Positions 42,234-51,199 of a stretch of DNA of 64,000 nt are shown piece after piece. Location: assembly GCA_934155265.1 (NCBI GenBank), contig CAKPGU010000002.1, positions 85,964 to 149,963 on the forward strand, given 5' to 3'. Below the pieces are notes generated by a model, which had not been told where the DNA came from, did no database searches, and worked only from the letters and a program-made list of their open reading frames with translations. Source of the DNA: an uncultured Clostridia bacterium. Its GTDB lineage: Bacteria > Bacillota > Clostridia > TANB77 > CAG-508. Each line of letters opens with the position of its first letter. The first letter of the stretch is position 1. The position numbers and the translations under genes were made by a program.

Positions 42234-42510
42234 GTTACCAGTAGGGACACCCATAAGTGGTCAAAAAAGTTACCAGTGGGGACACCCCTATTTGGTTAAA
42301 ATCGTTACCAGTAGGGACACTCATTAATGGTAAAAAGTATACTAAAAAGTTAATATAATTAATATAAATTCGACTATATCTATTAATTAACTATTTTAAA
42401 TACTAAATTTTTACCATTAATGAGTGTCCCTACTGGTAACGATTTTAACCAAATAGGGGTGTCCCCACTGGTAACTTTTTTGACCACTTATGGGTGTCCC
42501 TACTGGTAAC
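42234..42510. repeat. 103-bp perfect inverted repeat with REP-like units
   Basis: 42234-42336 is the exact reverse complement of 42408-42510; the 71-bp centre is unique. Each arm holds three copies of the unit GTTACCAGTRGGGACAC followed by CC or TC, alternating with short spacers. The right arm ends 11 bp before the clpX stop codon, downstream of clpX. The same unit occurs at 50833-51189. Confidence 0.95.
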
Positions 42511-42521
42511 TACTATATAAT

Positions 42522-43811
42522 TTATGCAGTTTTCTTTTCCTTATCTGGATTTTCTATAATTCTAGGACTAGCATTATTAATAACAGTATCCCTTGTTATT
42601 ATACATTTCTCTATCTTTTCATTTGATGGTATATCAAACATTATATCTCTCATAATTTCCTCAATTATAGAACGCAAACCTCTAGCTCCAGTTTTTCTTT
42701 CAATCGCTTTATCTACAATTGCCTCTAAAGCTTCTTGTTCAAATATCAACTCTACATCATCCATTTGTAGTAACTTTTTATATTGCTTTACTAAAGCATT
42801 TTTAGGTTCTGTAGTTATTTTTATTAATGCTTCTTTATCCAATTCTTTTAAAGATGCAATTATTGGTAATCTTCCGATAAATTCAGGTATCATACCAAAT
42901 TTCAATAAATCTTGTGGTAATATTTGTTCAAACACTTTATATCTATCAATGTCTTTTTTGCTTTGAATTTCAGCTCCAAATCCCATTGATTTTTTGCCCA
43001 TTCTGTCTTTTATTATATTTTCAAGACCTTCAAATGCACCACCACAGATAAATAATATATTTGATGTATCTATTTGTAGTAATTCTTGTTGTGGATGTTT
43101 TCTTCCTCCTTGTGGTGGAACTGATGCAATTGTTCCTTCCACTATTTTTAATAAAGCTTGCTGTACACCTTCTCCACTTACATCTCTTGTTATTGATGGA
43201 TTTTCTGATTTCCTTGTTATTTTGTCTATTTCATCTATATAGATTATTCCTTTTTCTGCTTTTTCTATATCTCCATCAGCTGCTTGAATTAATTTTAAAA
43301 GAATATTTTCAACATCTTCTCCAACATATCCAGCTTCTGTAAGTGTTGTTGCATCTGCTATGGCAAATGGTACATTTAGTATTTTTGCCAATGTGCTTGC
43401 TAAAAGAGTTTTTCCACATCCTGTTGGTCCTAATAGTAATATATTACTTTTTTGTATTTCTACATCATCATCATTTTTTTCATGTTTAGCTTCCATTTCT
43501 TCTTCATTCGCAATTCTTTTATAATGGTTATATACTGCAACTGACAATGTTTTTTTAGCCTCATCTTGACCTATTACATATTGGTCAAGAATTTCTTTTA
43601 TTTCTTTTGGACTAGGTATTTTTTCTAGTCCTGCAAGTGTATATGTGTCATTATCATTGTCATAATATTCACTTTCAATTATTTCATTACATAATTCTAC
43701 ACATTCATTACATATATATACTCCTGGCCCTGCAACTATTTTTCTAACACTATCTTGTGTTTTACCACAAAATGAACATTTTACACCTTTGGGTGTATCA
43801 CTTTTTGCCAT
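42522..43811 (-). CDS. clpX: ATP-dependent Clp protease ATP-binding subunit ClpX
   Basis: A 429-residue AAA+ unfoldase. The N-terminal zinc domain (CSFCGKTQ ... [10 protein letters not shown]) precedes Walker [15 protein letters not shown], pore loop GYVGEDVEN, and Walker [23 protein letters not shown] is sensor 2. It delivers proteins to ClpP. Gene order tig-clpP-clpX on the minus strand is the classic one. Confidence 0.98.
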   Translation of the reverse strand: MAKSDTPKGVKCSFCGKTQDSVRKIVAGPGVYICNECVELCNEIIESEYYDNDNDTYTLAGLEKIPSPKEIKEILDQYVIGQDEAKKTLSVAVYNHYKRIANEEEMEAKHEKNDDDVEIQKSNILLLGPTGCGKTLLASTLAKILNVPFAIADATTLTEAGYVGEDVENILLKLIQAADGDIEKAEKGIIYIDEIDKITRKSENPSITRDVSGEGVQQALLKIVEGTIASVPPQGGRKHPQQELLQIDTSNILFICGGAFEGLENIIKDRMGKKSMGFGAEIQSKKDIDRYKVFEQILPQDLLKFGMIPEFIGRLPIIASLKELDKEALIKITTEPKNALVKQYKKLLQMDDVELIFEQEALEAIVDKAIERKTGARGLRSIIEEIMRDIMFDIPSNEKIEKCIITRDTVINNASPRIIENPDKEKKTA

Positions 43812-43896
43812 ATATCTTTCTCCTTTTCTTTCTCTTTTATTAAGTTCTAAAAAAGTCGATAATTTCTAATAACAATGTTTTCCATTCTCTTTAGAA

Positions 43897-44508
43897 CTAC
43901 ATTCTTTTGTCCATAATTCCATCAATTAAACCATATTCAAGAGCTTCTTGTGCTGTCATATAATGATCTCTTTCTGTATCTCTTTCAATTGTTTCTATAG
44001 ATTGGCCTGTTTTTTCACTTAATAATTTATTTAATTTTTCTCTTGTTCTTATCATATGATCTGCATGGATTTTTATTTCTGTTGCTTGACCAGATATTCC
44101 TCCACCTTGACCACCAATCAATGGTTGATGTATTAATATTTCTGAATTTGGTGTTGCAAATCTTTTTCCTTTTTCACCATTTGCTAGTAGTACTGCTCCA
44201 AAACTTGCTGCTAATCCAACACATATTGTTGATACTGGGCATTTAATATAATTCATTGTGTCTACAATTCCCATACCATCTGTTATTGATCCTCCAGGTG
44301 AATTTATGTATAAAAATATTTCTTTGTCTGGATCTTCTGATTCTAGGAATAATAATTGTGCAATTATTAAGCTTGCTGATGTTGGATTAACATCTTCTCC
44401 TAAAAATATTATTCTGTCTTTTAATAATCTTGAGAATATGTCATAAGACCTTTCTCCTTTACTTGTTTGTTCAATTACATATGGTACTAAACTATCTTTT
44501 TCTATCAT
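43897..44508 (-). CDS. clpP: ATP-dependent Clp protease proteolytic subunit
   Basis: A 203-residue serine protease. The nucleophile lies in [13 protein letters not shown], the His in [13 protein letters not shown] and the Asp in the following TERDHYMTA region. The ATG at 44508 follows AGAGGAGGAAG; the ORF extends upstream to 44544 without a ribosome-binding site. It forms a 14-mer with ClpX. Confidence 0.97.
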   Translation of the reverse strand: MIEKDSLVPYVIEQTSKGERSYDIFSRLLKDRIIFLGEDVNPTSASLIIAQLLFLESEDPDKEIFLYINSPGGSITDGMGIVDTMNYIKCPVSTICVGLAASFGAVLLANGEKGKRFATPNSEILIHQPLIGGQGGGISGQATEIKIHADHMIRTREKLNKLLSEKTGQSIETIERDTERDHYMTAQEALEYGLIDGIMDKRM

Positions 44509-44584
44509 ATTCTTCCTCCTCTTTTTTTGATTGATTTTTTTCAATCAAATTATCAATTTAAATAATAAAAGGGAAAACAGGAAC

Positions 44585-44640
44585 CGACACTATTTTACCC
44601 AATAAAGGGCAAAAAGAGAACCGATACCAATTTGCCCCTT
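44585..44640 (-). repeat. Repeat/terminator segment after tig
   Basis: Two direct copies of GAACCGAYACYA followed by TTT and CCC, about 35 bp apart, plus a stem GGGCAAA/TTTGCCC with a T-run on the minus strand. It follows the trigger factor stop by a few bases and may act as terminator and as a REP-like unit. Confidence 0.5.
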
Positions 44641-44645
44641 TTTAG

Positions 44646-45965
44646 CTATTTTTTACTACTCTTTTTTGTTTCCTTTTTATTTTCTATAACTTTTGCATTT
44701 TCTACTATGAATTCTAATGCTTTTTCTGATTTTATTCCTTCTTCTAAGTATTTCTTTAAGTTTTCGTTTTCACTTAATTCTTCTACTTTTTTTCCATAGT
44801 TTTTAGCCATTTCTTCCATTTTTGATTTTATTTCATCTTCACTTGCTTCGATTTTTTCTGCATTTATTATTGCTTCTAGTACAAGTCTTGATTTTATTGC
44901 TTCTATAGCTTGTGGCTCATATTCTTTTCTCATTTCTTCTTCTGTTTTGCCTATCATTTTTAAGTATTGTTCTACATTTAAACCTTGATATGCTAATCTT
45001 TGTTCAAAGTCTTTTAACATGTTATCAATTTCAAATTCAATCATTCCTGATGGAATATCTAATTTTGCATCTTCACATACAGCTTTCATTGCTGCATCTT
45101 CTGTTTCATATTTAGCTCTTTGTTCATTATTTTTTTCTAGTTTTTCTTTGATGCTTTTCTTTAATTCTGCAAGTGTATCAAATTCGCTTACATCTTTTGC
45201 GAATTCATCATCTAATTCTGGTAATTCTTTTTTCTTGATTTCATGTAATTTTACTTTGAATATAGCTTCTTTTCCAGCTAAGTCTTTTGAAAAATATTCT
45301 TTTGGGAATGTTACTTTTATTTCTTTATCTTCATCAATTTTCATTCCTACTAATTGTTCTTCAAATCCTGGAATAAATGCTCCACTTCCAATTTCTAATT
45401 CATGTCCTTCAGCTTTTCCACCATCAAATGCTACACCATCAACAAATCCTTCGAAATCTATTGTTGCTGTATCTCCATTATCTAATGGTCTATCATCAAC
45501 TGTTATTAATCTTGAATTATGTTCTTGCATATGTCCTAATTCATGATCTACATCTTTCTTTTCTACTTTATATTCTACTTTTGGAATTTCTATTCCTTTA
45601 TATTTTCCAAGTTTAACTTCTGGTTTTGTTTGTACTATTGCTGTAAATATTAAGTCTTTTCCTTTTTCCATTTGGATAATATCTACTTCTGGTCTGCTTA
45701 CAGCTTCTATTTTATTTTCTTTTAAAGCTTCGTCGTATCCTTCTGTAGCTACATCATTAAATGCGTCTTCATAAAAGATTTGTGCACCATAATATTTTTC
45801 AACTATGTTCATTGGTGCTTTTCCCTTTCTGAATCCTGGTATATTAAAATATTTAGCATTTTGGAAATATACTTTTTTAATAGCATTTTCAAATTTTTCT
45901 GCTTCTATTGTAATTTCTAATTTTACTTCATTTGCTTTTTCTGTTTTTTCTACTTTACAATTCAT
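44646..45965 (-). CDS. tig: Trigger factor
   Basis: A 439-residue ribosome-bound chaperone and peptidyl-prolyl isomerase. The ribosome-binding loop is FNIPGFRKGKAPMNIVEKYYG (at about residues 38-58, given here by its core GFRKGKAP). The FKBP-like domain has TATIDFEGFVDGVAFDGG and IPGFEEQLVGMKIDE. The C-terminus is Lys-rich. It is the first gene of the tig-clpP-clpX block. Confidence 0.97.
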   Translation of the reverse strand: MNCKVEKTEKANEVKLEITIEAEKFENAIKKVYFQNAKYFNIPGFRKGKAPMNIVEKYYGAQIFYEDAFNDVATEGYDEALKENKIEAVSRPEVDIIQMEKGKDLIFTAIVQTKPEVKLGKYKGIEIPKVEYKVEKKDVDHELGHMQEHNSRLITVDDRPLDNGDTATIDFEGFVDGVAFDGGKAEGHELEIGSGAFIPGFEEQLVGMKIDEDKEIKVTFPKEYFSKDLAGKEAIFKVKLHEIKKKELPELDDEFAKDVSEFDTLAELKKSIKEKLEKNNEQRAKYETEDAAMKAVCEDAKLDIPSGMIEFEIDNMLKDFEQRLAYQGLNVEQYLKMIGKTEEEMRKEYEPQAIEAIKSRLVLEAIINAEKIEASEDEIKSKMEEMAKNYGKKVEELSENENLKKYLEEGIKSEKALEFIVENAKVIENKKETKKSSKK

Positions 45966-46075
45966 TCTAATCTTCCTTTCTTGTTGCTTTTAGCTTTCTT
46001 ATTATATCATATTTTTCCCATTTTGCAATACTTTTTTGAAAATACTTACAGTTTGCACATGGTTTTGTTTTTATG

Positions 46076-46951
46076 CTATTTCATTATATTATAAAAATTT
46101 TCGAATTCGAATCCACGATCTCTAAAATATTTAATTATTGTTGGAAGTGCTTCTGCCGTTGCTGTTTTGTTTCCTGCATCATGCATTAGCACAACAACAC
46201 TATTATATTTTGGAACCGTTCTTTCTAATTGTGCAATAAAATCATTTGTTGTATTAGCACCAGCAGAATCTGATGTTAGTGCATTCCAGTCTACATGTAA
46301 AACTCCATTTTGTTCTAATATTTGACCTGCTTCTTTCTTTAAGTCTGCATATTTTCCTCCTGTATATCCTCCTGGAAATCTAAACAAATGAGGATCATAT
46401 TCTTGAACTCCTATTGCATTTCTAATTGCTGCTATACATTTATTATATTCATCTATAACATTTTGCGGTGAAGCATATATTTGCGAATATACATGAGAAT
46501 ATCCATGACTTGCTAAATAATGTCCCTCAGTATATTCCCTTTTTACTATATCTGGTTCTAACTCCACTCTACTCCCAAGCAAAAAGAATGTTGCCTTTAT
46601 ATCCTCATTTTTCAATGTATCTAAAATTAAAGGAGTAACAGTTGCCGATGGTCCATCATCAAATGTTAAAAATACTCTTTTAGTTTCAGAATGATATATT
46701 TTCGCTATTTGGTTTTTAGCATCCTCAGTTAATTGTGGTAATTTTCCTTGACCTTTTTCATTTTCTTCCTGAGTAACTTGTTTAGCCTGTTCTATTTGAT
46801 TCTCATATGACGTGTATATTTTCTGATACTTTTTATTTTGATTCTTCTCTTTAATTATTATTTCAAATATAATTATTAGCACTAAAAAAAATGTTGCTAA
46901 TATTACTCTTCTTATATTTCTATATTTTCTATTTATAGATATCAAATCCAT
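46076..46951 (-). CDS. Polysaccharide deacetylase (NodB/PdaA-like)
   Basis: A 291-residue protein with one N-terminal membrane helix (about 15-33) and an external NodB domain: VFLTFDDGPSATV, LASHGYSHVYS (metal His pair), RFPGGYTGG, HVDWNALTSDS and VVLMHDAG. It should deacetylate peptidoglycan or another surface glycan, as PdaA does in the spore cortex. It is downstream of metG with a 31-bp gap. Confidence 0.92.
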   Translation of the reverse strand: MDLISINRKYRNIRRVILATFFLVLIIIFEIIIKEKNQNKKYQKIYTSYENQIEQAKQVTQEENEKGQGKLPQLTEDAKNQIAKIYHSETKRVFLTFDDGPSATVTPLILDTLKNEDIKATFFLLGSRVELEPDIVKREYTEGHYLASHGYSHVYSQIYASPQNVIDEYNKCIAAIRNAIGVQEYDPHLFRFPGGYTGGKYADLKKEAGQILEQNGVLHVDWNALTSDSAGANTTNDFIAQLERTVPKYNSVVVLMHDAGNKTATAEALPTIIKYFRDRGFEFENFYNIMK

Positions 46952-46982
46952 ATTTCCACCTTTTATTGAACATCATAATCTT

Positions 46983-48539
46983 CTAACTTCTTAAATATTC
47001 TAATTCTTCTTCTATATCTTTTCTCATAAATAAAGGTTCACCTTTTTCAATCACTTTAATATTTTTTAATTGATCATATTTACTCAAGCTTTCCCATGTT
47101 TGTAAATTTGATGACACTCCTATTTGATTTAATAGGTTTTTAGCTGTTCCCTCCATAAATGGTAATAAAACTATTCCTATTTTTCTAATATTTTCTATTA
47201 GATGATACATACTTGATGATAATTTTTCTGTTTCTTCATTTTTTACAAGTTCCCATGGACGAGTTTCATCTATATATTTGTTTGTCCTTGCAACTACTGT
47301 CCATAACTCTTGTAATGCATTTGCCATTTCATATTTTTCTATTAATTCTTCAACTTTTTTGATTTGTTCATTCGTAAAGTCTTCAAATTCTTTATCCACT
47401 TCATTTGGTGTTCCATTATATTCAGGGAGTTTTCCCTCAAAATATTTGTTAACCATTGAAACTGTCCTATTTACAAGATTTCCTAAATCATTGCACAAAT
47501 CAAAATTATATCTTTCAACAAAACTCTCTGGTGTGTATAAACCATCTTGTGATGTTTGCATTTCTCTTAATAAGAAATATCTTGTTGCATCAAGCCCATA
47601 TCTATATATTAATTTTTCTGGATATACAACATTTCCTTTTGATTTTGACATTTTTCCATCTTTCATCATTATAAAATTATGAACTAATATTTTCTTTGGT
47701 AATGGTAAATCTAATGCCATTAAAAATATTGGCCAATAAATTAAATGAAATCTTGCTATATCTTTTCCAACTATTTGTAAATCTGCTGGCCACAATTTTT
47801 GGTATAGTGAATCATCTTCTTGTTTATATCCTAATGCTGTTAAATAATTTGTTAATGCATCTAGCCATACATATATTACATGTTTAGGGTCTGATTTTAC
47901 CTTTATTCCCCAATCAAATGATGTTCTTGTTACACACAAATCTTCTAATCCTGGTTTTATAAAATTGTTTATCATTTCAGTTTTTCTATATTCAGGTTGA
48001 ATGAAATCTGGATGCTCATCATAATATTTTAATAATTTGTCTGTATATTTTTTCATATTGAAAAAGTATGCTTCTTCCTTCATTAATTTTACTTCTCTAC
48101 CACAATCAGGACATTTTCCATCTACTAATTGAGTTTCTGTAAAATATGTTTCACATGGCATACAATACCATCCCTCATATTCACCTTTGTAAATGTCTCC
48201 TTTTTCTAAGAAATATTCAAATATATCTTGAACAGCTTTTTCATGTCTTGGTTCTGTTGTTCTTATAAAATAATTATATTTAATATCCATTAACTTCCAT
48301 AATTCTTTTGCCAATTCTGCCATTCCATCTACATATTCCTTAGGAGTTTTTCCATGTTCTTTTGCTACAGTTTCTATTTTTTGTCCATGTTCATCAGTTC
48401 CTGTTAACATGAACACATCATACCCTCTTAATTGTTTGTATCTTTTTACTGTGTCAGCTAATACTGTTGTATATGCTGTTCCAATATGAAATTTTCCACT
48501 TGGGTAATATATTGGTGTTGTTATATAGAATTTTTCCAT
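46983..48539 (-). CDS. metG: Methionyl-tRNA synthetase (short form)
   Basis: A 518-residue class I synthetase. The HIGH motif reads KFHIGTAY, KMSKS reads DGKMSKSKGN, and one zinc knuckle pair is present (WYCMPCETYF and GKCPDCGRE). It lacks the C-terminal tRNA-binding (EMAP) domain of the 650-residue form. It is in line with truB on its upstream side (27-bp gap). Confidence 0.97.
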   Translation of the reverse strand: MEKFYITTPIYYPSGKFHIGTAYTTVLADTVKRYKQLRGYDVFMLTGTDEHGQKIETVAKEHGKTPKEYVDGMAELAKELWKLMDIKYNYFIRTTEPRHEKAVQDIFEYFLEKGDIYKGEYEGWYCMPCETYFTETQLVDGKCPDCGREVKLMKEEAYFFNMKKYTDKLLKYYDEHPDFIQPEYRKTEMINNFIKPGLEDLCVTRTSFDWGIKVKSDPKHVIYVWLDALTNYLTALGYKQEDDSLYQKLWPADLQIVGKDIARFHLIYWPIFLMALDLPLPKKILVHNFIMMKDGKMSKSKGNVVYPEKLIYRYGLDATRYFLLREMQTSQDGLYTPESFVERYNFDLCNDLGNLVNRTVSMVNKYFEGKLPEYNGTPNEVDKEFEDFTNEQIKKVEELIEKYEMANALQELWTVVARTNKYIDETRPWELVKNEETEKLSSSMYHLIENIRKIGIVLLPFMEGTAKNLLNQIGVSSNLQTWESLSKYDQLKNIKVIEKGEPLFMRKDIEEELEYLRS

Positions 48540-48566
48540 ACTTTCATCCTCCTTTACTCGTTCGAA

Positions 48567-49421
48567 TTATAATATTATATCTCTTTTAAGCAAATTATTT
48601 TTAATAGTTCCAATTCCAATAAATTCATTATCAAAATAAATTCTGTAAATTCCATCTTCTAAATTACAAGTTAATTGTACACCATTTAAAAATAATTGCA
48701 ACTTTTTTTCATTCAAATTAATATTTTCATAATTTTTGAAATAATCTTCAACTGTAATAAAGTTGTTATAATTGCCGTTTTCAAGTTGTTCAATTGTTAT
48801 TGAATCATTAATAGAAAACTCTCCAACTTTAGTTCTATTCAATTCTTTCATATATCCTACTGTATCAAGTTTTTCAGCTATATTTTCACATAAAGTTCGT
48901 ATATATGTTCCTTTAGAGCAATCCACTTTAAATTCTATGGTTTTATTCGTTTTATCTATATTAATAAGTTCCATATTATATATTTCAATCTGTCTCGGTT
49001 GTATTTCAACCTTTTCGCCTTTTCGTGCATAATCATAAAGTTTTTTTCCATTTACTTTTATTGCAGAATAAATTGGAGGAATTTGTTCTTGTTTTCCAAT
49101 AAAAGATTTTAATACTTCTTTTACTTTTTCAGTTTTCAGGCTTTGTTCTGATACCTCTTTAGTCTCAATACTATTTCCTTCAACATCTGCTGTATCTGTT
49201 TTTTCTCCCAGCTGCAATATGGCCACATATGTTTTGTCATGATTTATTATGTATTTTGCAATTTGTGTACCCTTTCCAACAAGTAAAGGCAATACACCTG
49301 TTGCATTAGGATCTAAAGTTCCTGTATGTCCAACCTTCTCATTAAAAAATTTCTTTGCCTTTCTCACAATATCATGTGATGTACAATTTTTGGGCTTATT
49401 TATTATTATTATTCCATCCAT
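48567..49421 (-). CDS. truB: tRNA pseudouridine-55 synthase
   Basis: A 284-residue pseudouridine synthase: IIINKPKNCTSHDIV, then VGHTGTLDPNATGVLPLLVG with the catalytic Asp in TLDP, and SKGTYIRTLCENIAEKL. It starts one base after the stop of the DHH-family gene, as part of the rimP-to-truB block. Confidence 0.97.
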   Translation of the reverse strand: MDGIIIINKPKNCTSHDIVRKAKKFFNEKVGHTGTLDPNATGVLPLLVGKGTQIAKYIINHDKTYVAILQLGEKTDTADVEGNSIETKEVSEQSLKTEKVKEVLKSFIGKQEQIPPIYSAIKVNGKKLYDYARKGEKVEIQPRQIEIYNMELINIDKTNKTIEFKVDCSKGTYIRTLCENIAEKLDTVGYMKELNRTKVGEFSINDSITIEQLENGNYNNFITVEDYFKNYENINLNEKKLQLFLNGVQLTCNLEDGIYRIYFDNEFIGIGTIKNNLLKRDIIL

Positions 49422-49422
49422 A

Positions 49423-50382
49423 TTACTTTTTTAATCCTTGTTTTACTGCATTTATAACTTTTGTTTCTGCTTGTTCAATAGTTCCGCTTACAAAACAACC
49501 AGCAGCTCCTCTGTGACCTCCACCACCAAGCATCATACATATATCTGATACATTTACTGTTTCATGTGAACGTAAAGAAGCTTTGAATCCATTTGTTCCT
49601 TCTTTTTCTTTTAACAAAATTGCAACCTCTACATCTTCTATATCTCTAAGCATTTCAACTAAACCTTCATCGTCTCCAATTTCAGCATTTACTTTCTCAT
49701 AATCTTCTAAAGTTAAATATGCAATAGCAATTTTTCCATCTTCCAAAAATTCCAATCTATTGTATATTAATTTTTCTAATTCACAATGTGCTTTGCTTTT
49801 TTTTCTTAAAGCAATTCTACATATTTCTTTTAACTTTGCACCTTTTCTTACTAATTCAGCTGCAAACTCAAAAGTTTCTGGAGATACTCCTCCCCATTGA
49901 AATCCACCTGTATCTGTCACTATACCAGTTAAAATACAAGTTGCCAAATCTTTTGTTATTTCTATTTCATAATATTCAAACATAGCAATTAAAACTTGAC
50001 AACAAGCTGGTGCAACTGGATCCACATAATTGAAATCTGCAAACATTGAATTAACAGAATGATGGTCTATTTCTATTGTTCTTTTTGCAGGTTCAAAATA
50101 CTCTTTTCCACAAGCCAATCTTTTCAAATCAGTACAATCTACTGAAATTGCTAAATCATAAGGTTCTTTCCTACCTTCTTTCAATATTTTATCAGCCCCT
50201 GGTAAAAAATTAAAATCTTTTGGATATTCAGGTATTATAACATCAACTTTTTTGCCAAATGTTTCTAATGCATGCATAACTGATAGTGAACTAGCTATAG
50301 CATCTCCATCTGGTGACTCATGTGCCAAAACTACGATTGTTTGTGCTTTTTTTATTTCTTCTAATATATTATCTAATGTCAT
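49423..50382 (-). CDS. nrnA: DHH/DHHA1 phosphoesterase (NrnA-like oligoribonuclease)
   Basis: A 319-residue DHH protein: VVLAHESPDGDAIASSL, AISVDCTDLKR, EIDHHSVN (the DHH motif) and the C-terminal GGGGHRGAAGCFV of DHHA1. NrnA degrades nanoRNA and dephosphorylates pAp. It is the usual gene between rbfA and truB in Firmicutes. GGGAGGAA precedes the ATG. Confidence 0.93.
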   Translation of the reverse strand: MTLDNILEEIKKAQTIVVLAHESPDGDAIASSLSVMHALETFGKKVDVIIPEYPKDFNFLPGADKILKEGRKEPYDLAISVDCTDLKRLACGKEYFEPAKRTIEIDHHSVNSMFADFNYVDPVAPACCQVLIAMFEYYEIEITKDLATCILTGIVTDTGGFQWGGVSPETFEFAAELVRKGAKLKEICRIALRKKSKAHCELEKLIYNRLEFLEDGKIAIAYLTLEDYEKVNAEIGDDEGLVEMLRDIEDVEVAILLKEKEGTNGFKASLRSHETVNVSDICMMLGGGGHRGAAGCFVSGTIEQAETKVINAVKQGLKK

Positions 50383-50449
50383 TTTTTCCTCCCATTTTTC
50401 GCATCTTAGTAATTTTTGTATTTTACATACATTTTATATAATGAGATTT

Positions 50450-50821
50450 CTAATTTTTATCTTCTTTTTTTGTATCTTTCATTATATCATTTAATATACT
50501 ATCAATTTTTGCACCATATTCTAGTGATTCATCAAGTTCAAATACTAATTCTGGTGTATTTCTTAAATTTATTCTCTTTGCTAATTCTGAACGCAAAAAT
50601 CCAGATGACTTTTTCAACCCAGCCAATGTTTCTTTAACATTTTTAGAATTTAAAATACTTACTGAAACTTTTGCATATTTTAAATCTGGTGTTACTTTAA
50701 CTCTTGTTACACTAACCATTCCAGTAACACTTGGCTCTTTTAAATCAAAACTAATTATTTGGCTAAGTTCTTTTCTATATTCCTCGTCAATTCTTCCTTG
50801 ACGATTATTATTCTTAGGCAT
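50450..50821 (-). CDS. rbfA: 30S ribosome-binding factor RbfA
   Basis: A 123-residue KH-type protein that helps mature the 16S rRNA 5' end. It starts with basic residues (NNRQGRIDEEYRKELSQII) and includes VTPDLKYAKVSVSI and LRNTPELVFELDESLEYG. AAGGAGG lies directly next to the left arm of the flanking inverted repeat. Separated from infB by a small ORF and repeat pair. Confidence 0.95.
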   Translation of the reverse strand: MPKNNNRQGRIDEEYRKELSQIISFDLKEPSVTGMVSVTRVKVTPDLKYAKVSVSILNSKNVKETLAGLKKSSGFLRSELAKRINLRNTPELVFELDESLEYGAKIDSILNDIMKDTKKEDKN

Positions 50822-50832
50822 TTATTCCTCCT

Positions 50833-51189
50833 TACCACTGGGGACACCCATTAATGGTAAAAATTTTTACCACTAGGGACACCCCTTGTTTTTAATTTTT
50901 TCAGTTATCTTTCAACATTTGTAGTTTTTACTTCTTTTGCATTTGGTATTCCATCATTTAAAGCATTTCCTAATGTTAATTTAGACTGGTGTGTTTCTTT
51001 ATTAACATTCACTTTAAAAGCTTCTTTCCATTCTTTTTGCTTTCTATAAAAATCTCTTTGAATTTGATGTTTATTTGGCATATTTAATCATATCCTCTCT
51101 TTTCTCATATTCCTTGGATACACCATCACCAGACAAGGGGTGTCCCCTGTGGTAAAAATTTTTACCATTAATGGGTGTCCCTACTGGTA
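50833..51189. repeat. 56-bp inverted repeat pair around a small gene
   Basis: 50833-50888 and 51134-51189 are reverse complements at 52 of 56 positions. Each arm has the units GGGACACCCATTAATGGTA and TTTTTACCAC followed by GGGACACCCC, related to the palindrome at 42234. The 245-bp inner part carries the ORF 50905-51081. Confidence 0.9.
50905..51081 (-). CDS. 58-residue protein between infB and rbfA
   Basis: Reads MPNKHQIQRDFYRKQKEWKE and ends NAKEVKTTNVER. It is very basic and helical, with AGAGG 12 bases before the ATG. Not recognised. It is enclosed by a 56-bp inverted repeat pair within a normally tight operon, so it may be a small mobile cassette or a host gene that lies between two repeat insertions. 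Confidence 0.5.
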   Translation of the reverse strand: MPNKHQIQRDFYRKQKEWKEAFKVNVNKETHQSKLTLGNALNDGIPNAKEVKTTNVER

Positions 51190-51199
51190 AATTGGTAGC

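Noticed and set aside
42234..42510. The palindrome as an insertion sequence
   Set aside because: The 71-bp centre and the arms have no ORF for a transposase.
46952..46982. Search for T-box or riboswitch leaders near metG and other operons
   Set aside because: Gaps before metG, truB and nearby genes are too short and show no T-box or known riboswitch core.
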